A DNA stretch of 64,000 bases from Eutreptiella sp. 'Long Island Sound 2002' (Eukaryota; Euglenozoa; Euglenophyceae; Eutreptiales; Eutreptiaceae): contig OZ038382.1 in the NCBI GenBank assembly GCA_964036045.1, positions 76,669,918-76,733,917 of the forward strand. Reading direction: 5' to 3'. The notes beneath the pieces were generated by a model. The model saw only the letters and a list, made by a program, of their open reading frames with translations, had not been told where the DNA came from and made no database searches. The translations under genes were made by a program, and so were the position numbers. Of this stretch, positions 45,691-56,558 are shown piece after piece (the first letter of the stretch is position 1; each line of letters starts with the position of its first letter).

Positions 45691-46789
45691 TGGCACACGA
45701 ACGCCACCGACCCGCCCCGCGGCGCGCAGCCCCCACAGGGCGTACAGGCCGAGGGGACAGAGAAGAACCCCCACACCCGCACGCCCGCGCCCACAACACG
45801 TAGATCGCGGACCCCAACAGCCCGCCCAGTGGGCGGGCAGTCGGGGGAGGGGGAGCGCCTGACCCCAGACGCTCCTCGCGAGAATAGAAGGCACCCCCCC
45901 CGGGGACGCCCTACCGCCACCCCCACAACCCGAAAGCTAAGTAGGGGGGAACTGGGCCCGGACCGCCCCCCCCCAAGCACGCCAGACAGAGCAAGGGACC
46001 GGGGCAGGACACGCGGAGGGGCACGGACCACGTGGAACGGCCCCACCAGCGCCCAGTGCCGGGACCACGCGAGGTGCGCACGCCACACCACCCAGAGGGG
46101 GGGGGAGCGGACGCCGCGGGAGCGCGAGCGCACACACACGAAAGGGGCACGCGGGGACTACCAGAAGGGCAACCAGACTGAGAGCGCGGAACGCACAGAG
46201 TGCATGGAATGGCGTACCAGCGAGCGAGGGTAAGGGACACCCGGACGAGACGGCCAGCCACACGCAGCGCGGAACACGCGGGGCGGGAAGGGGGAAACGA
46301 GAGAGACGCAACACCAGGTACCGGCCCGAACCCCTCGAACCAGCCGCGAGCGCCGCGCACACACAGACAGGGGAACTGCACCCGCCAAGGCAGTAGTGGC
46401 GCACAGCGCCACGCTCCAGCCCCTGGGCTAGGCAGCCTCCGCGCCAGCCCAAGGGGTCCCACTGGCGACAAGCCAGTAGCACGGGCCCGGCGGCGCAGGC
46501 TCCCCGGGCGACCACGCATTAGGGGGGCGACGCAGTGGGTAAGCGCCCGCAGCCACGGCTGTGAGTTGATGCACTGACCGGGGAGTGGCGAAACGGGGAG
46601 GCCGGGGAAGGACGGGGCTCCGAGCCCTGTGAACCCGGGGGACTCCGCCACCAGGCAGGAGGTGCGTCTTGGAGGGCCCTCCACTGGGACCTGGTGGGGA
46701 GGATATCACCTGGCCCGACCAGGTGGTCCCCCGGGGCCGAAAGGCGTCTAGTACCCGCAAAATCAAACCTCAAACCTCAAACCTCCTGG
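45691..46789. other. GC-rich spacer between satellite arrays
   Basis: Very GC-rich, purine-rich sequence without repeats of the satellite core. It ends in AAATCAAACCTCAAACCTC just before the second array. A weak tRNA-like box pair (CGCAGTGGGTAAGCG and GAGTTGATGC, near 46530-46570) was considered and not accepted. No gene is called. Confidence 0.5.
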
Positions 46790-47765
46790 CTCGGGGGTCG
46801 GGTTGTGTGTGTGTTCGTGTGCCCGCTCCTCCTGTACCCCGCCACTCCTGGTTCCGGTGTGCGGCGGAGGTGTGTGTGCCTGCGCTCGGGGTTCGGCTGC
46901 GCCCCGCCACTCCTGGCTGGGGTGTTTGGGGGTGTGTGTGTGTTTGTGTGCGCGCTCCGCTTCTACCCCGCCACTCCTGGCTGGGGCTTTTCGGTGTGGG
47001 TGTGTGTGCTTGGGCTCGGGTTTCGGTAGCGCCCCGCCACTCTTGGCTGGGCTGTTGGGGTCTGGCTGTGTTTGTGTGCCCGCTCCGCCTGTACCCCCCC
47101 ATTCCTGGCTGGGGTGTGTGGTGTGGCTGTGTGTGCTTGAGCTCGGGTTTCAGCTGCGCCCCGCCACTCCTGGATGCGGTGTTCGGGTGTGTGTGTTTTT
47201 GTGTGCGCGCTCGAGTTTTACCCCGCCACTCTTGGCTGGGGTTTGTGGTGTGGGTGTGTGTGCTTGGGATCGAGTTTTGGTTGCCCCCCGCCACTCCTGG
47301 CCTGGGGCGTTGGGGTGTGGCTGTGTTTGTGTGCCCGCTCCGGTTGTACCCCGCCACTCCTGGCTGGGGTGTGTGGTGTGAGTGTGTGTGCTTGGGCTCG
47401 GGTTTGGGCTCGGCCCCACCACTCCTCGCTGGGGTGTTCGAGTGTGTGTGTGTGTTTGTGTGCGCGCTGCGCCTTTACCCCGCCACTCCTGGCTGGGGTG
47501 TGCGGTGTGGGTGTGTGTGCTTGGGCTCGGGTTTCGTCTGCGCCCCGCCACTCCTTGCTGGGGTGTTGGGGTGTCTGTGTGTTTGTGTGCGCGCTCCGCT
47601 CGTACCCCGCCACTCCTGGCTGGGGTGTGTGGTGTGGGTGTGTGTGCTTGGGCTCCGGTTTTGGCTGCGCCCCGCCACTCCTGGCTGGGGTGTTGGGTTG
47701 TATGTGTGTATGTGTGTGCGCTCCGCTTGTACCCCACCACTCCTGCCTGGGTTTTGTGGCGTGTG
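46790..47765. repeat. 126-bp dimeric satellite array, second block
   Basis: The same unit and core as 43000-45690, about eight dimers, in the same orientation. The first repeats after the spacer resemble the last repeats before it (both with TCCTGTACCCCGCCACTCCT), so the spacer may have been inserted into one continuous array. Confidence 0.9.
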
Positions 47766-49980
47766 GGTTGGCTGTTGCCCGGCCCCTGTTCCCGTGCCCT
47801 GGTTTGTTGCGTGTTGTGCGCGCTGCCCGAGTTTGCGGGACCTGGTGGCCGTTGTTGCTCGGCACCTGTCCGCGTGCCCTGGTTGTGGCCGGCGGCGTGC
47901 CTCTCTGGCATGCCTTGCGGCCCCGCGTTGGTGCGCCGCGCCTCGTCTGGTCAGGTCGCTCTCGGTGCTCTGGTCGGCTTTCCTGACGCCCTGGTGCCTT
48001 TCCCCATCCCGGGAGCTTACGCCCCTGGATTTACTGGGCGGCTGCGCGGGGCACGTGGATGCTGGCCGAGAGCCCGGCTCTTTGTGCCCGCCGCTGGCCC
48101 CCGCCGAGGCAGGGGCTCTGAGCTCTATCCGGGTCGTACCGGTTCCGGGCCCCGCGATGGGGTTGTCCCTGGCGGGTCCCTCTGGCGTCGGTCTTGGGCT
48201 GCGTGCGCTGCGGTGGTTGGCGTGTGTGGACCCGGTCACTGACGTGTCCGGTTTCTCGTACCGCTCATCTTTCGACAGGGGACTCGGCCGGTGCACCGGG
48301 GCCGTTTCGTGTGGACGCCGACACCGCCCCTTTCGGGTCAGAAGACGGCACGCCCAGGTCCCGCGCCTGTGTGATTGTGCGTGCTGTGCTTGGCCCGGTC
48401 GGGCGGGCTGGCCTCCCGGGCGCCTTCTGGTGCGTCTCACCTTTTCCTGTGGCTGCTTTGCCCTTCTTCTTTGGTCGGCCCATCCGGGCTTGGGTTGCCC
48501 TGTTGGCTGTGGTGGTCATTCTTTTCCCGTTTGTGCGCCCCTGTTGTGTCCGGCGTTCCGTGTTCTCCGGCCCGATGTTCCTTGGGCCTTGGCGTCTTGT
48601 TCGCCCCCACTTTTTTCTTTCTTGGTTTTTCTTCGCCGCCCCCCGCTCCATTTTTTTTTTTGCTCCTCCCTTGTGTTTTGTTCGTGGCGTTTCTGTTTGT
48701 TTGTTTTTTCTTTTTTTCCGCTGGTCCGTTTGTTGTTCCTCTTTTTCCGCTGCCCTGTTTGTTGTTGTTTTTTTTTTTTGCCGGTTGTGCACTGCGGGGT
48801 TCGGGTTTGTGGCTGTGGGGTGTGCTGGTGTGTGGTGCTGTTGGCGCTGCCGTCTGTGGTGCGTTGTGTGTTTTGCCTGGTGCTGTGTGGCGTGCTTGTG
48901 CTTGGCTGGGTTCTCGCGCCTTGCTGTCCGGCGCGGTGTTGCGCTTGGTTTTGTTGGGCTGTTTCTTTTGTTCTCTGCTGTCGTGTGCTGCCGTGTTCTC
49001 TGCTGGTTTTTTTCTTTGCGTTGTTCCGTGCGTTCCCGTGGTGGTCCATGTTGTTTTGGTCTGTGTGGTGCTCCGCCGTGGTGCGTTTTGCTGGGTGGCG
49101 TGGGCCTGTCGCGTTGTTCTTGTGCTGGCTTCTGTTGCGCTGTACCGTTTGGTGCTTTGCCGTGCCGTGGTGCGTCTCTTGGTTCTGTGCTGTGTTGTTT
49201 GTTTCGTTGCGGTGCTTGGGTCGCGTCCTGCCTCGTCCGCTGCTGTGGCGTGTTGTTGTGCTCTGTCTGTCCTTGGGCGCGGTGCTGTGTCGTTCTGCTG
49301 TCCTGCTTGTGGTCCGTGTGCTGTCGTTCCTTGTGCCGTGTTTCTGGGCGCCTCCCTTTTTGCGGCGCCTCTTGTGTGGTGCTGTGTTGGTGTGCCGGTG
49401 TCGTTGCTCTTTGTGCGGTGCTCTGTCACCCCTCTTGCGCTGGCTGGTGTTGTGTGTTGTTGCCTATTGTGTTCGGGTGTTTGCTGTTGGGCTTGGCTGT
49501 CCCCTGTTGTCTCCTGGTGGCTCCTGGTGTCGTGTTTCGGTGGTGCTGTCCCTGTCTGGCCGTGTGGCTCGCCGCTCTGTGGTTTGATGTGGTGTGTCTT
49601 GGCGCTCCGCTCCCCTGTGTTGTTTTCTGTGGTGCTGTGTTGTCGTGTGGTGGTGTGCTGTCGTGCTCTGCTGTCTGTTTGCGTCGTTGCCTGTGCTTGT
49701 TGTTAATTTACTGCCGCTGCGCTTTCTGCTGTGTGTGTCCTGGTGAGCTTCCCTGTGGTTGGTCGGCTTGCTGTGGCGCCCTGCTCCCCTGTGTTGTGAC
49801 CTGTGGTGCTGTGCTCTCGTGTGATGCTGTGCTGTCGTGTTCTGGTGTCTTTTTGCGGTGTTGTGTGTGATTGCTGTCGCTTTTTTCCTTTAAAACAACT
49901 GCCAATTCGATTTTTGAAATTTTTTTTTGAGATAAAATAAAAACTATACACTACCCAACACACCCGCGAGCAGCAAGACC
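47766..49980. other. G/T-rich low-complexity remainder of block 3
   Basis: Long plus-strand frames (to 972 codons) exist only because the DNA is G/T-rich and stop-poor. Their products are Cys/Leu/Val/Phe runs, and the minus-strand products are Arg/Thr/Gln/Lys runs. T-runs lie at 48,605-48,780, and an AT-rich end (AATTTTTTTTTGAGATAAAA) lies near 49,918-49,937. I see no protein domain. Confidence 0.5.
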
Positions 49981-50440
49981 ATGTACTTTGTGCTGAGTTA
50001 CGTGTCACCCGTCGTTGGCGGCGTTGGAGGCGATGCTCTTGTGTTTGTTGGCTCGTACTTGAGATGGTCGTTGTCAAAGTTGTGGCAGTCATTGCTAGGG
50101 GTTTACCGCTTTCCCCCAGGGCCGCCGCCTGAGCTGCAGGGCAAGGGGAGTGATGGGTACAAGGGTGGGGAGGAAGGTACCTGGAGAAGAATAAGAAAAA
50201 GGTGATAGGCTGAGACGCAAGGGTTCGCCGCGAGCTACGAAAATGTTTCGAGTTTTACGCGCTGCTCGCGACGCGTTTTTCTTTGCGCCTATGGCTAGTT
50301 AGACTACGAGGGGGACAGCGTTATGCTCCCACGAGGGTTACAGTGCTTACAGCTTCAACTATTCACCTATTCAAGGTCGAAAAGTTTTTCGTCGTGTTTT
50401 TACGCGTTTCGCAGCGCGCTTTTTGGCCTAAGCGTTTTTT
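49981..50440. other. No gene recognised
   Basis: Mixed sequence with two related words, TACGCGCTGCTCGCGACGCG (50257) and TTACGCGTTTCGCAGCGCG (50400). No supported frame. Confidence 0.35.
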
Positions 50441-50875
50441 GTGCTATTTAGCTTTATTTCCAGCTATTCAGTAAATTGTTTTCGTGTTGTTTTACCCTAC
50501 TTTTATTTTTCATTCTGGCGAGACGCCAGCGCGCGCGACACACGAGATGACTGCCCTAACCCCCAGCATGACCCGCCTCATATTGGGACGGACCAGAGCA
50601 ACTTGGCCGCCACACAAGATGAGGCAGAGGATGAGGCGGAAGTGTGTGTGCTGTGTTGCCAACGGGGCTCCAGCGTCGCATTTTGTGATGAGCGTAAGGA
50701 GCACTATTGTAATGATTTTACTGACCCAGACTTGTGGGAGCAATGTTGTTTGTTAAGTACACCACAAAGAACAGTTGAAGTGGTTGAAGTCACAAATATT
50801 TTTTTGCTTTGCCAACTGCTTTGTCAGGAGGGTGTGAACTGCAATGTTGTCTACATGGGGGGCCTCTCCATGTGA
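50441..50875 (+). CDS. Cys-rich unknown protein, possibly one exon
   Basis: The frame gives 144 residues, but the first 40 or so are of doubtful composition. The trusted part starts at about HDPPHIGTDQSNL, passes an acidic run (DEAEDEAEV) and reaches a Cys-rich part: VCVLCCQRGSSVAFCDE, then EHYCNDFTDPDLWEQCCLL. It ends in a hydrophobic Cys-containing tail with stop at 50873. The C-x2-C-C and C-x7-C spacing could bind a metal. It contains copy 2 of the 136-bp repeat. Copy 1 at 42366 encodes the same segment with a few changes, which supports real coding. Family unknown; the part may be one exon of a larger gene. Confidence 0.45.
   Translation: MLFSFISSYSVNCFRVVLPYFYFSFWRDASARDTRDDCPNPQHDPPHIGTDQSNLAATQDEAEDEAEVCVLCCQRGSSVAFCDERKEHYCNDFTDPDLWEQCCLLSTPQRTVEVVEVTNIFLLCQLLCQEGVNCNVVYMGGLSM
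50566..50701 (+). repeat. 136-bp coding repeat, copy 2
   Basis: Partner of 42366-42501. Here the coding sequence continues past the repeat end into EHYCNDF, whereas copy 1 is cut off. Confidence 0.85.
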
Positions 50876-51436
50876 GAGTAAATCTAGGGCTGAAATCGAG
50901 ATAGTTAGTAGAAAGGTAGCGCGCTGGGCGCGCGCTGGGCCAACATCCCCCCTATGTTTGTGGCTTTCCACATTTTGCATGAGAGGTTATGTGAAAGGGA
51001 GGTAGCTTGCATTTGTTGGATAGGGTAGTTTGGGTGACTTAAATTTAGGAGCATTTGGAAGCGGTGTTCCTGGGGATTTTTTAGGGAGCAGAGTAAGAAG
51101 AAGTCACTACCATGTCTTTCTTAGGGGACTTGATCCAGGCCAAGCCCCCCCCCTCTTAAGGCCTTTTGATGATGTCGAGACTGACCTAACCATTATTATC
51201 ACTCTTTTGAAGTTTAAAGTACACTTTCTCAAAGTAACTAGGGTTCTAACCCTAGCGCCCCATGAAGTTCACCTCTACCACTCAAGTGAGCGGAGGTATC
51301 TTCGTCCATGGAGGTATTACTGAAATGAAGTAGGTACATCCTACCTAAGGCCTTGTAGGTTAAGCCTAGGGGTCCCCCACCTGAAGACCCCTATACTCAA
51401 TTGTTTCTACCACTTTTTGTGGTTATACGTTTTAAC
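50876..51436. other. No gene recognised
   Basis: AT-moderate sequence with short frames only. The GCGCGCTGGGCGCGCGCTGGG direct repeat near 50920-50940 is the only structure that I see. Confidence 0.35.
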
Positions 51437-51812
51437 TGATTCTGAATTCAGTTCCTTGGCCATGCTGGCCAAGCCATAACCTGTGTCTGGCCCAGCTCCT
51501 ATGACCCACATCCCTAACTAACTCCATTTTATCAAGAATAGTGCACACTAAGTGCTTGGTGCTACCTTGGAGGCCTGAGTCATGCCGGGCTTCACACAAA
51601 AATCATTTGTTTTATCCATTTTTGATTGAATCTTTGTACTTAAGCCTGCTTTTTCTATCTGCAGCCCTTCTGTGATACACTGGCTTTGATATTATTCATT
51701 GATTCGATCCACATCCTGTTGCTGCTCTACTTGCTGCTTTGGCCCTGTTTTTCAACACCATAACTTGCAGGGTTTCATCAAACCCAATAGGGCATCAATC
51801 AAGGATATCTTT
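51437..51812 (+). repeat. Dispersed repeat family, copy b
   Basis: Partner of 23405-23790. It ends about 160 bases upstream of the gag fragment at 51972 on the same strand, as an LTR or leader would. Confidence 0.7.
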
Positions 51813-51971
51813 TCGGTAGCACAGGCATCCCTTGAGAACCTTTCGAACCGACTCTGAGAAGTACACAAGCCAAACCCAGCAAACAAAATGTCCACACCAT
51901 CAGTGCAACTGTCTTGCAGGACTTGGCCAAACCGGAGTGTACAAGTACACCTGGGCAGTCAGCCCATCTGA

Positions 51972-53418
51972 TTGAGTGAGCCCAAGTTCAGAGTTGCATC
52001 TGGGTCAGAAGAAGATCCAGGTCACAGAAGGGCGGAACAAGAAACGCCCAGAGAAATACCCTTAACCACTGAGGCCTTAGCGGCCCGTGGTGACGGCCTG
52101 CAGCACCTCCGCAGGCGAGTTGCTGTCTCCATCTCCCGCTCAGCCTGCCCTGCTACTTCGTCTACGGCAGTAGGAGGCTCTGAAGAACAGGACGAAATGA
52201 GATAGAGAGTGGGGGAGTACCTGTTCCACGAAGAGTACTACAAGTCCGTCCGATGGGAAGATGGAGAGGAACCTCTCGAACCCCTGGGGTCCCCACTACA
52301 AACGGAAATGGGGTCCTTCTATTACTCCGGCCCACCTACGGACCTGGCCGACACTGCATCTCTACCCAGACGGCTGAGAGGGTCTGCCCTGCGTCGAGAA
52401 CCACCAACAACCATCAAAACCCCCAACGTGTGTCCAGCTTATGTGCAGGATTTCCATCTCCCAGGGCCAGCCTATGGTGCCCTGGACCGTATGGCCGAAC
52501 TACTGGCCAAGCTGCTATCTGGGTCCGAAGATCTGGATGTGACAGGCCTGTCTGAGCCTGTCAGGGTAAAATTGGGTATCACTGACCCTTTACCCAGGCC
52601 AGCGTTGGCCTCACCTTCCCCCGCATTGAGCATGCTCGCTGATGATATCAAACAATCAAGGGTTTCCAGGTTACTACCCAAGGTCACATGCCCCAGCCCC
52701 TTTCATCCCCATGCCAGAACCGTCTCCATCGCTGAGCTACAGGACGCTTGTGACTGAGACTGAGAAAAAGGGGCTAACATCTCTGGCACCTCTCGCTGGC
52801 AGAACACCTCCCCCTTCAGACACATCCTCAGGGGGTGGGGAGAGTCGCAAACCAATTGCCCAGGCGAACATCCAGCTGGAGTTGCTGGAGTTCTACCCTA
52901 AAAACCTGCCTGAGTGGGCACAGCAATTCGCCGAGTTTCTTTTACTCACTGGCCAATCGCCTGTGGATGTGGCCACAAAATGTTCACTTTTGAGGCGTTC
53001 ATGCAAAAAGAACGTTTTGCAAAAACAGGTGAAACAGATTGTAAGAACCTGTTCTACTTCGGCTGAGGTTCTCCAAAGATTGGAGAAAACGTTCCCAGCC
53101 TACGAAGCCAATCTCAGTGTACGCACACAGATCCAGGAGCTCCCTATGCTCCCTGAATTTCCTTCCGCTGCGCGCGTCTCTTAGTATGTGTGCGACCTGG
53201 AGTATCTGTTCTCATGAATGAATGTGGGTTCCTATAAACCCACAGAACCCCACCTGTGGCTGGTGAGTAAAATCCCTACACGTATGTGGCACGATTGCCG
53301 CTCCACCTCAGAGAGGAAGAGACGGACCCATACGTACGATGATCTTGTGGACCTGCTCATCGAACTGGCGCTTGAGAGGGAGAATGACTCCGGTATGGTA
53401 CAGTTCCTCAACATCTAG
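51972..53418 (+). pseudogene. Ty3/gypsy gag fragment (element E)
   Basis: From 51972 the frame encodes a Glu/Arg-rich N-terminus, crosses a TAG at 52203, and continues with LFHEEYYKSVRWEDGEEPLE and a Pro-rich part (PLPRPALASPSPALSML). After a shift near 52745 comes the capsid-like domain: QLELLEFYPKNLPEWAQQF, TKCSLLRRSCKKNVLQKQ and RLEKTFPAYEANLS. A TAG at 53182 and a TGA at 53212 interrupt the continuation (YVCDLEYLFS, HLWLVSKIPTRMWHDCR). The sequence ends at about 53418, where an inverted LTR-like repeat begins, so nucleocapsid and pol are absent. The copy is dead. Its dispersed-repeat leader is copy b. Confidence 0.75.
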
Positions 53419-53494
53419 GCTTTTAGGGTAGGAATAATACCCGAATTAGTCCTAAAATGAATTCTATGGTGCCTAGCATACCTTTCTTAGACTT

Positions 53495-54145
53495 TAAAGG
53501 TGCCTCCATAGCAGCGGTTTTGGGAATGGCAGGGTCGCCAAGTGAGCCCATGATTTGGGATCGTCCCAAATCGCCCACATGGTTGCCACGGTATGCCAAG
53601 CCCAAATGGAGTTGTCCGCCGGGTCTAAGATATGTTGGGCACGGAAGTGTGTTTCTCCAAAACATACTTGAGTCATGATGTCAATTGAGCGCAACGTTGA
53701 GATACACGGTCGCGGCTTGACATCATGACGGGCACTAAACAGCAAAATTGGCGAAAAGACACGCAAAAGTGCCCTGAAAACTGCACCAATATATTATAAT
53801 ATCTTCGGCTTGGATTGAGTAATCGACCAATCCTTCGAAACACAATGACTCGACACCAATGATCTCCGATTCCACATATGTGCTCCACTTGAGGCGCTTT
53901 GGAAGGCCGCGCGAGCTGCCTCCCAAGTGGGCACAGGCAAACATGGAATATTGCAAAAAACACACCTTGCTCGCAACGCATCGCTTTGGGAGCGCTCCAC
54001 AAGCGTTCCTTCACGAAGGTTAGGCTTGCAAGTGTTGGTTGGGAGTACAATGAAGAGCTTTGGGCGATATGGGGTCCATTGGCTGGTTGGTCTTGGAATG
54101 GTGCACCCCCGTAATGGGCACGTGATATGACACCAAATATGGCAT
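53495..54145 (-). repeat. LTR-like dispersed repeat, copy 3 (inverted)
   Basis: The reverse strand aligns with 5210-5850. Landmarks are GCAAGCCTAACCTTCGTG, AGTGGAGCACATATGTGGAA, CATCATGACTCAAGTATGTT and GACCCTGCCATTCCCAAAAC. Identity by eye is about four in five. It adjoins the gag E fragment in the opposite orientation, so the border at about 53420-53495 is a rearrangement or a nested insertion. Confidence 0.7.
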
Positions 54146-56558
54146 ACAACCCTACCCTCGCCTTGTACACCCAACCTAGTGGCCTAGAATCAAAGTATGC
54201 CTATATTCTAGAGTAACTTTGGTCTCTTAACACGCATGCAAGTGCTTTGGTCGAAAATCGACCTCCCTTCGGAAAGCCGAATTTTAGCATGCACGCAAAA
54301 TATATTATATATATGGAGATCATATATGTACTATCCGGGGAAGACAAGTGATATGCCCTGGATGTAGAGGCAAGCAAAGAGGGAGAACACACCAACTCAA
54401 CATTCTTCTAGACGTACTTGGACGCCAAGTACGTGAGATTGCCCAGTTCTTGGAAAACACACAAAATAAATAACCCTTTGGGCCTATGGAGTTGGGATCG
54501 TTTGGCCTCATCCTATGACTATGGGAGGCAAAACGTCATACACAGTGCCTACGAGGCACGTTAATTCGTCCTTGGGCGCTTGAACGCTCGTAACCCTTGT
54601 TATTTCACTTGGGGGTTCAAAGCGCCTTCAGCCGCCCAGATTTGCTGGGAAAAATCTGGGACGCGATGCGTTTTATCAAGAAAAAAATTGCGGATCACTC
54701 GGAGAGTGTTTCAGTCTTAACTTCCAAAAAGATCATTTTACAGAATCATCTAATGTAGTGCACGGAACGGGCAACGTCAGGCGGCGATTTCACGACAATT
54801 AGAAATTGCGGTAGAAATCGGGTATTTCACCGATTTCTAACCGCAAATCGACGAAGACAGTAAGATTATGGTAATTCCACATCGATTTGATGGTTAGAAA
54901 CCGGATTCCAGATTTCGCGGGTTAGAGAACAGGGATATCCCGCTGACAGCCTGTGTCAACGGCTTCCGCACGGGTGTGACGGCTCACAGGCCTCCGGGCC
55001 ATGGGCCATAACGGGTGCGACGGCTCACAGGCCTCCGGGCCATGGGCCATAGGTTCTGGGTACCGCTTCACCTCCCCCCTTAGAGCAAACCCTGGGGGGG
55101 GCTCGATAACACCCAAGCATGGCAGCGGGTACCCAGGACCATCCCCTGAAGGGGGGGGGGTGTCACATCCTCACTTCAGGCCGATTTGCGGGTTAGGCTG
55201 CCCAGCACAATCCCACAGTAAGACAAGCACGGTGCTCTAGCTGTTAGTAACTGCAAGTATAGTATCAAGTATCAAGTCCCGGGTCCTGAGGGCGATTGTC
55301 GGCATCCAAAGGACCCGTTAACCCACACCAGGCACCGGGTGCCGGCTGCGACGGTCACTACAACAGTGGCAGTGGCATACACGGCCAACATAGGCGTCAC
55401 ACGACGACGGAGGTGGTCCCACAGGTCGAAAGCGACCACAAAGATCCATCAGGCTAACCCAAGCTTCCCAAGGCCGCAGTCTGGGGGAGAGTCCCCACGG
55501 GTCCTTCCCTGGGCGCACCATGTCAATATCCACGACGCGAGTCCAGAGTGGTAAAGCCGAACGAGCTCCTCCATAAGGGATCGGGCATCAAGGCCGTCTT
55601 TTCCCTCGCCCCATTACCACGGAGGTCATGCATGTGGGAGACCCCATGCAGTCTGGGCGGAGGCGTCGACTCCTCAAACCACCAGTTTCCCAGGCAGACT
55701 GACCGAGGTCAAGACACCGGAGGTCGCCACCCGACTGCAAGTGCGTCTGCGAGTCGGTAGGCTCACACTGGGACTGACAGTGGCGGACCGCTGGGAGTGT
55801 AGTCAGGCAACTGGGCTTCCCGCCTGGCGCCATCAGGATCTCAGCACATCACAGCCACTAGGGCACACGGTATCACGGGCACTCAAACAGAAGAATCTGT
55901 ACTTAGGTACTGGTCCAGGCTGGACCTTATGTAAGAGCATGTGCACGGCGACTCAGGGCGCCTTCTTATTCCGATTCCTGTCCCTCCGGGGGGAGAAACA
56001 GTCCATATCTCGGTGATGGGCTGACAACACTTAACATACAGATGCACATATCCTGGAGAACAGAAAAATAAGCAATAAGCGGGGTAATAGGCGTGTAAAC
56101 ACACTCTGGATAGAGCGCGAAAACCACGCCCCGGTTAGGATAAGGCATATGCAGGAGGGTGCACAGGAAAACACCTGAGTTCAGGCCATATATAGTCTGC
56201 AGACACACGTAGACTGGTCTGGATCCCGCAAGTGCCATGGGACCAGACCACACACCAAAAAATCGCAATGCCGATGACAGCGGCATCCGTTGCGCAACGT
56301 CGTATGGTCTTCAAGGCCCCGAGAGCTCAGGAAACGTCAAGGTCAGTCGCCCTGCCTGGTTTCCCAAGGATTCAGCAGGCGGGGAGTGACGAATAGGAGT
56401 TGAAGAGAGGGGCCATCCTCCGATGGATTCAGCACGGGGGGGTATATGGCCACTCTGAAGGCAGGTCACCGGAAGATGGAAGAGAGCAAGCAAGTGAGGG
56501 ACGATCCGTCGACCTAACAAGCGCTCAAAATGCAGCAGGGGAGAGCTCGGGGCGGTGA
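54146..56558. other. Presumed 3' region of gypsy B, no gene
   Basis: No supported frame. It lies downstream (minus strand) of the element B chromodomain and should contain its 3' untranslated part and LTR, whose partner would be beyond the window's right edge. Notable items are a 41-bp tandem duplication at 54972-55053, an AATCGG/CGATTT-rich stretch near 54780-54860, and the G9 run at 55149. Confidence 0.4.
54972..55053. repeat. 41-bp tandem duplication
   Basis: GGGTGTGACGGCTCACAGG at 54972 recurs as GGGTGCGACGGCTCACAGG at 55013. Both are followed by CCTCCGGGCCATGGGCCATA. Confidence 0.85.

Larger units (their letters stand above)
42501..49900 (-). mobile_element. GC-rich block 3, G/T-skewed (inverted relative to blocks 1 and 2)
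   Basis: The plus strand is rich in G and T, the mirror image of the C/A-rich plus strand of blocks 1 and 2, so the block probably lies in the opposite orientation. In that orientation it ends in ACCTACCTACCTACC at 42515-42501, like the (CCTA)n end of block 2. Most of it is satellite array (43.0-45.7 and 46.8-47.8 kb) plus low-complexity G/T sequence with T-runs near 48.65-48.78 kb. No AAWEA-type module or other homologous protein was found, so its membership in the same family is only suggested by composition and ends. Confidence 0.35.

Noticed and set aside
46500-46580. Possible tRNA gene or tRNA-derived SINE head
   Set aside because: The A-box-like and B-box-like words are weak, and no acceptor stem or cloverleaf could be folded by eye.
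22640-47765. Tandem repeats considered as CRISPR arrays
   Set aside because: Units are contiguous without unique spacers, no cas genes are present and the DNA is eukaryotic.
44026-49587. Very long open frames (735 and 972 codons) with Cys/Val/Leu-rich products over the satellite arrays
   Set aside because: They arise because the 126-bp repeat period is a multiple of three and G/T-rich DNA is stop-poor; several frames on both strands are open at once and the products have no domain.
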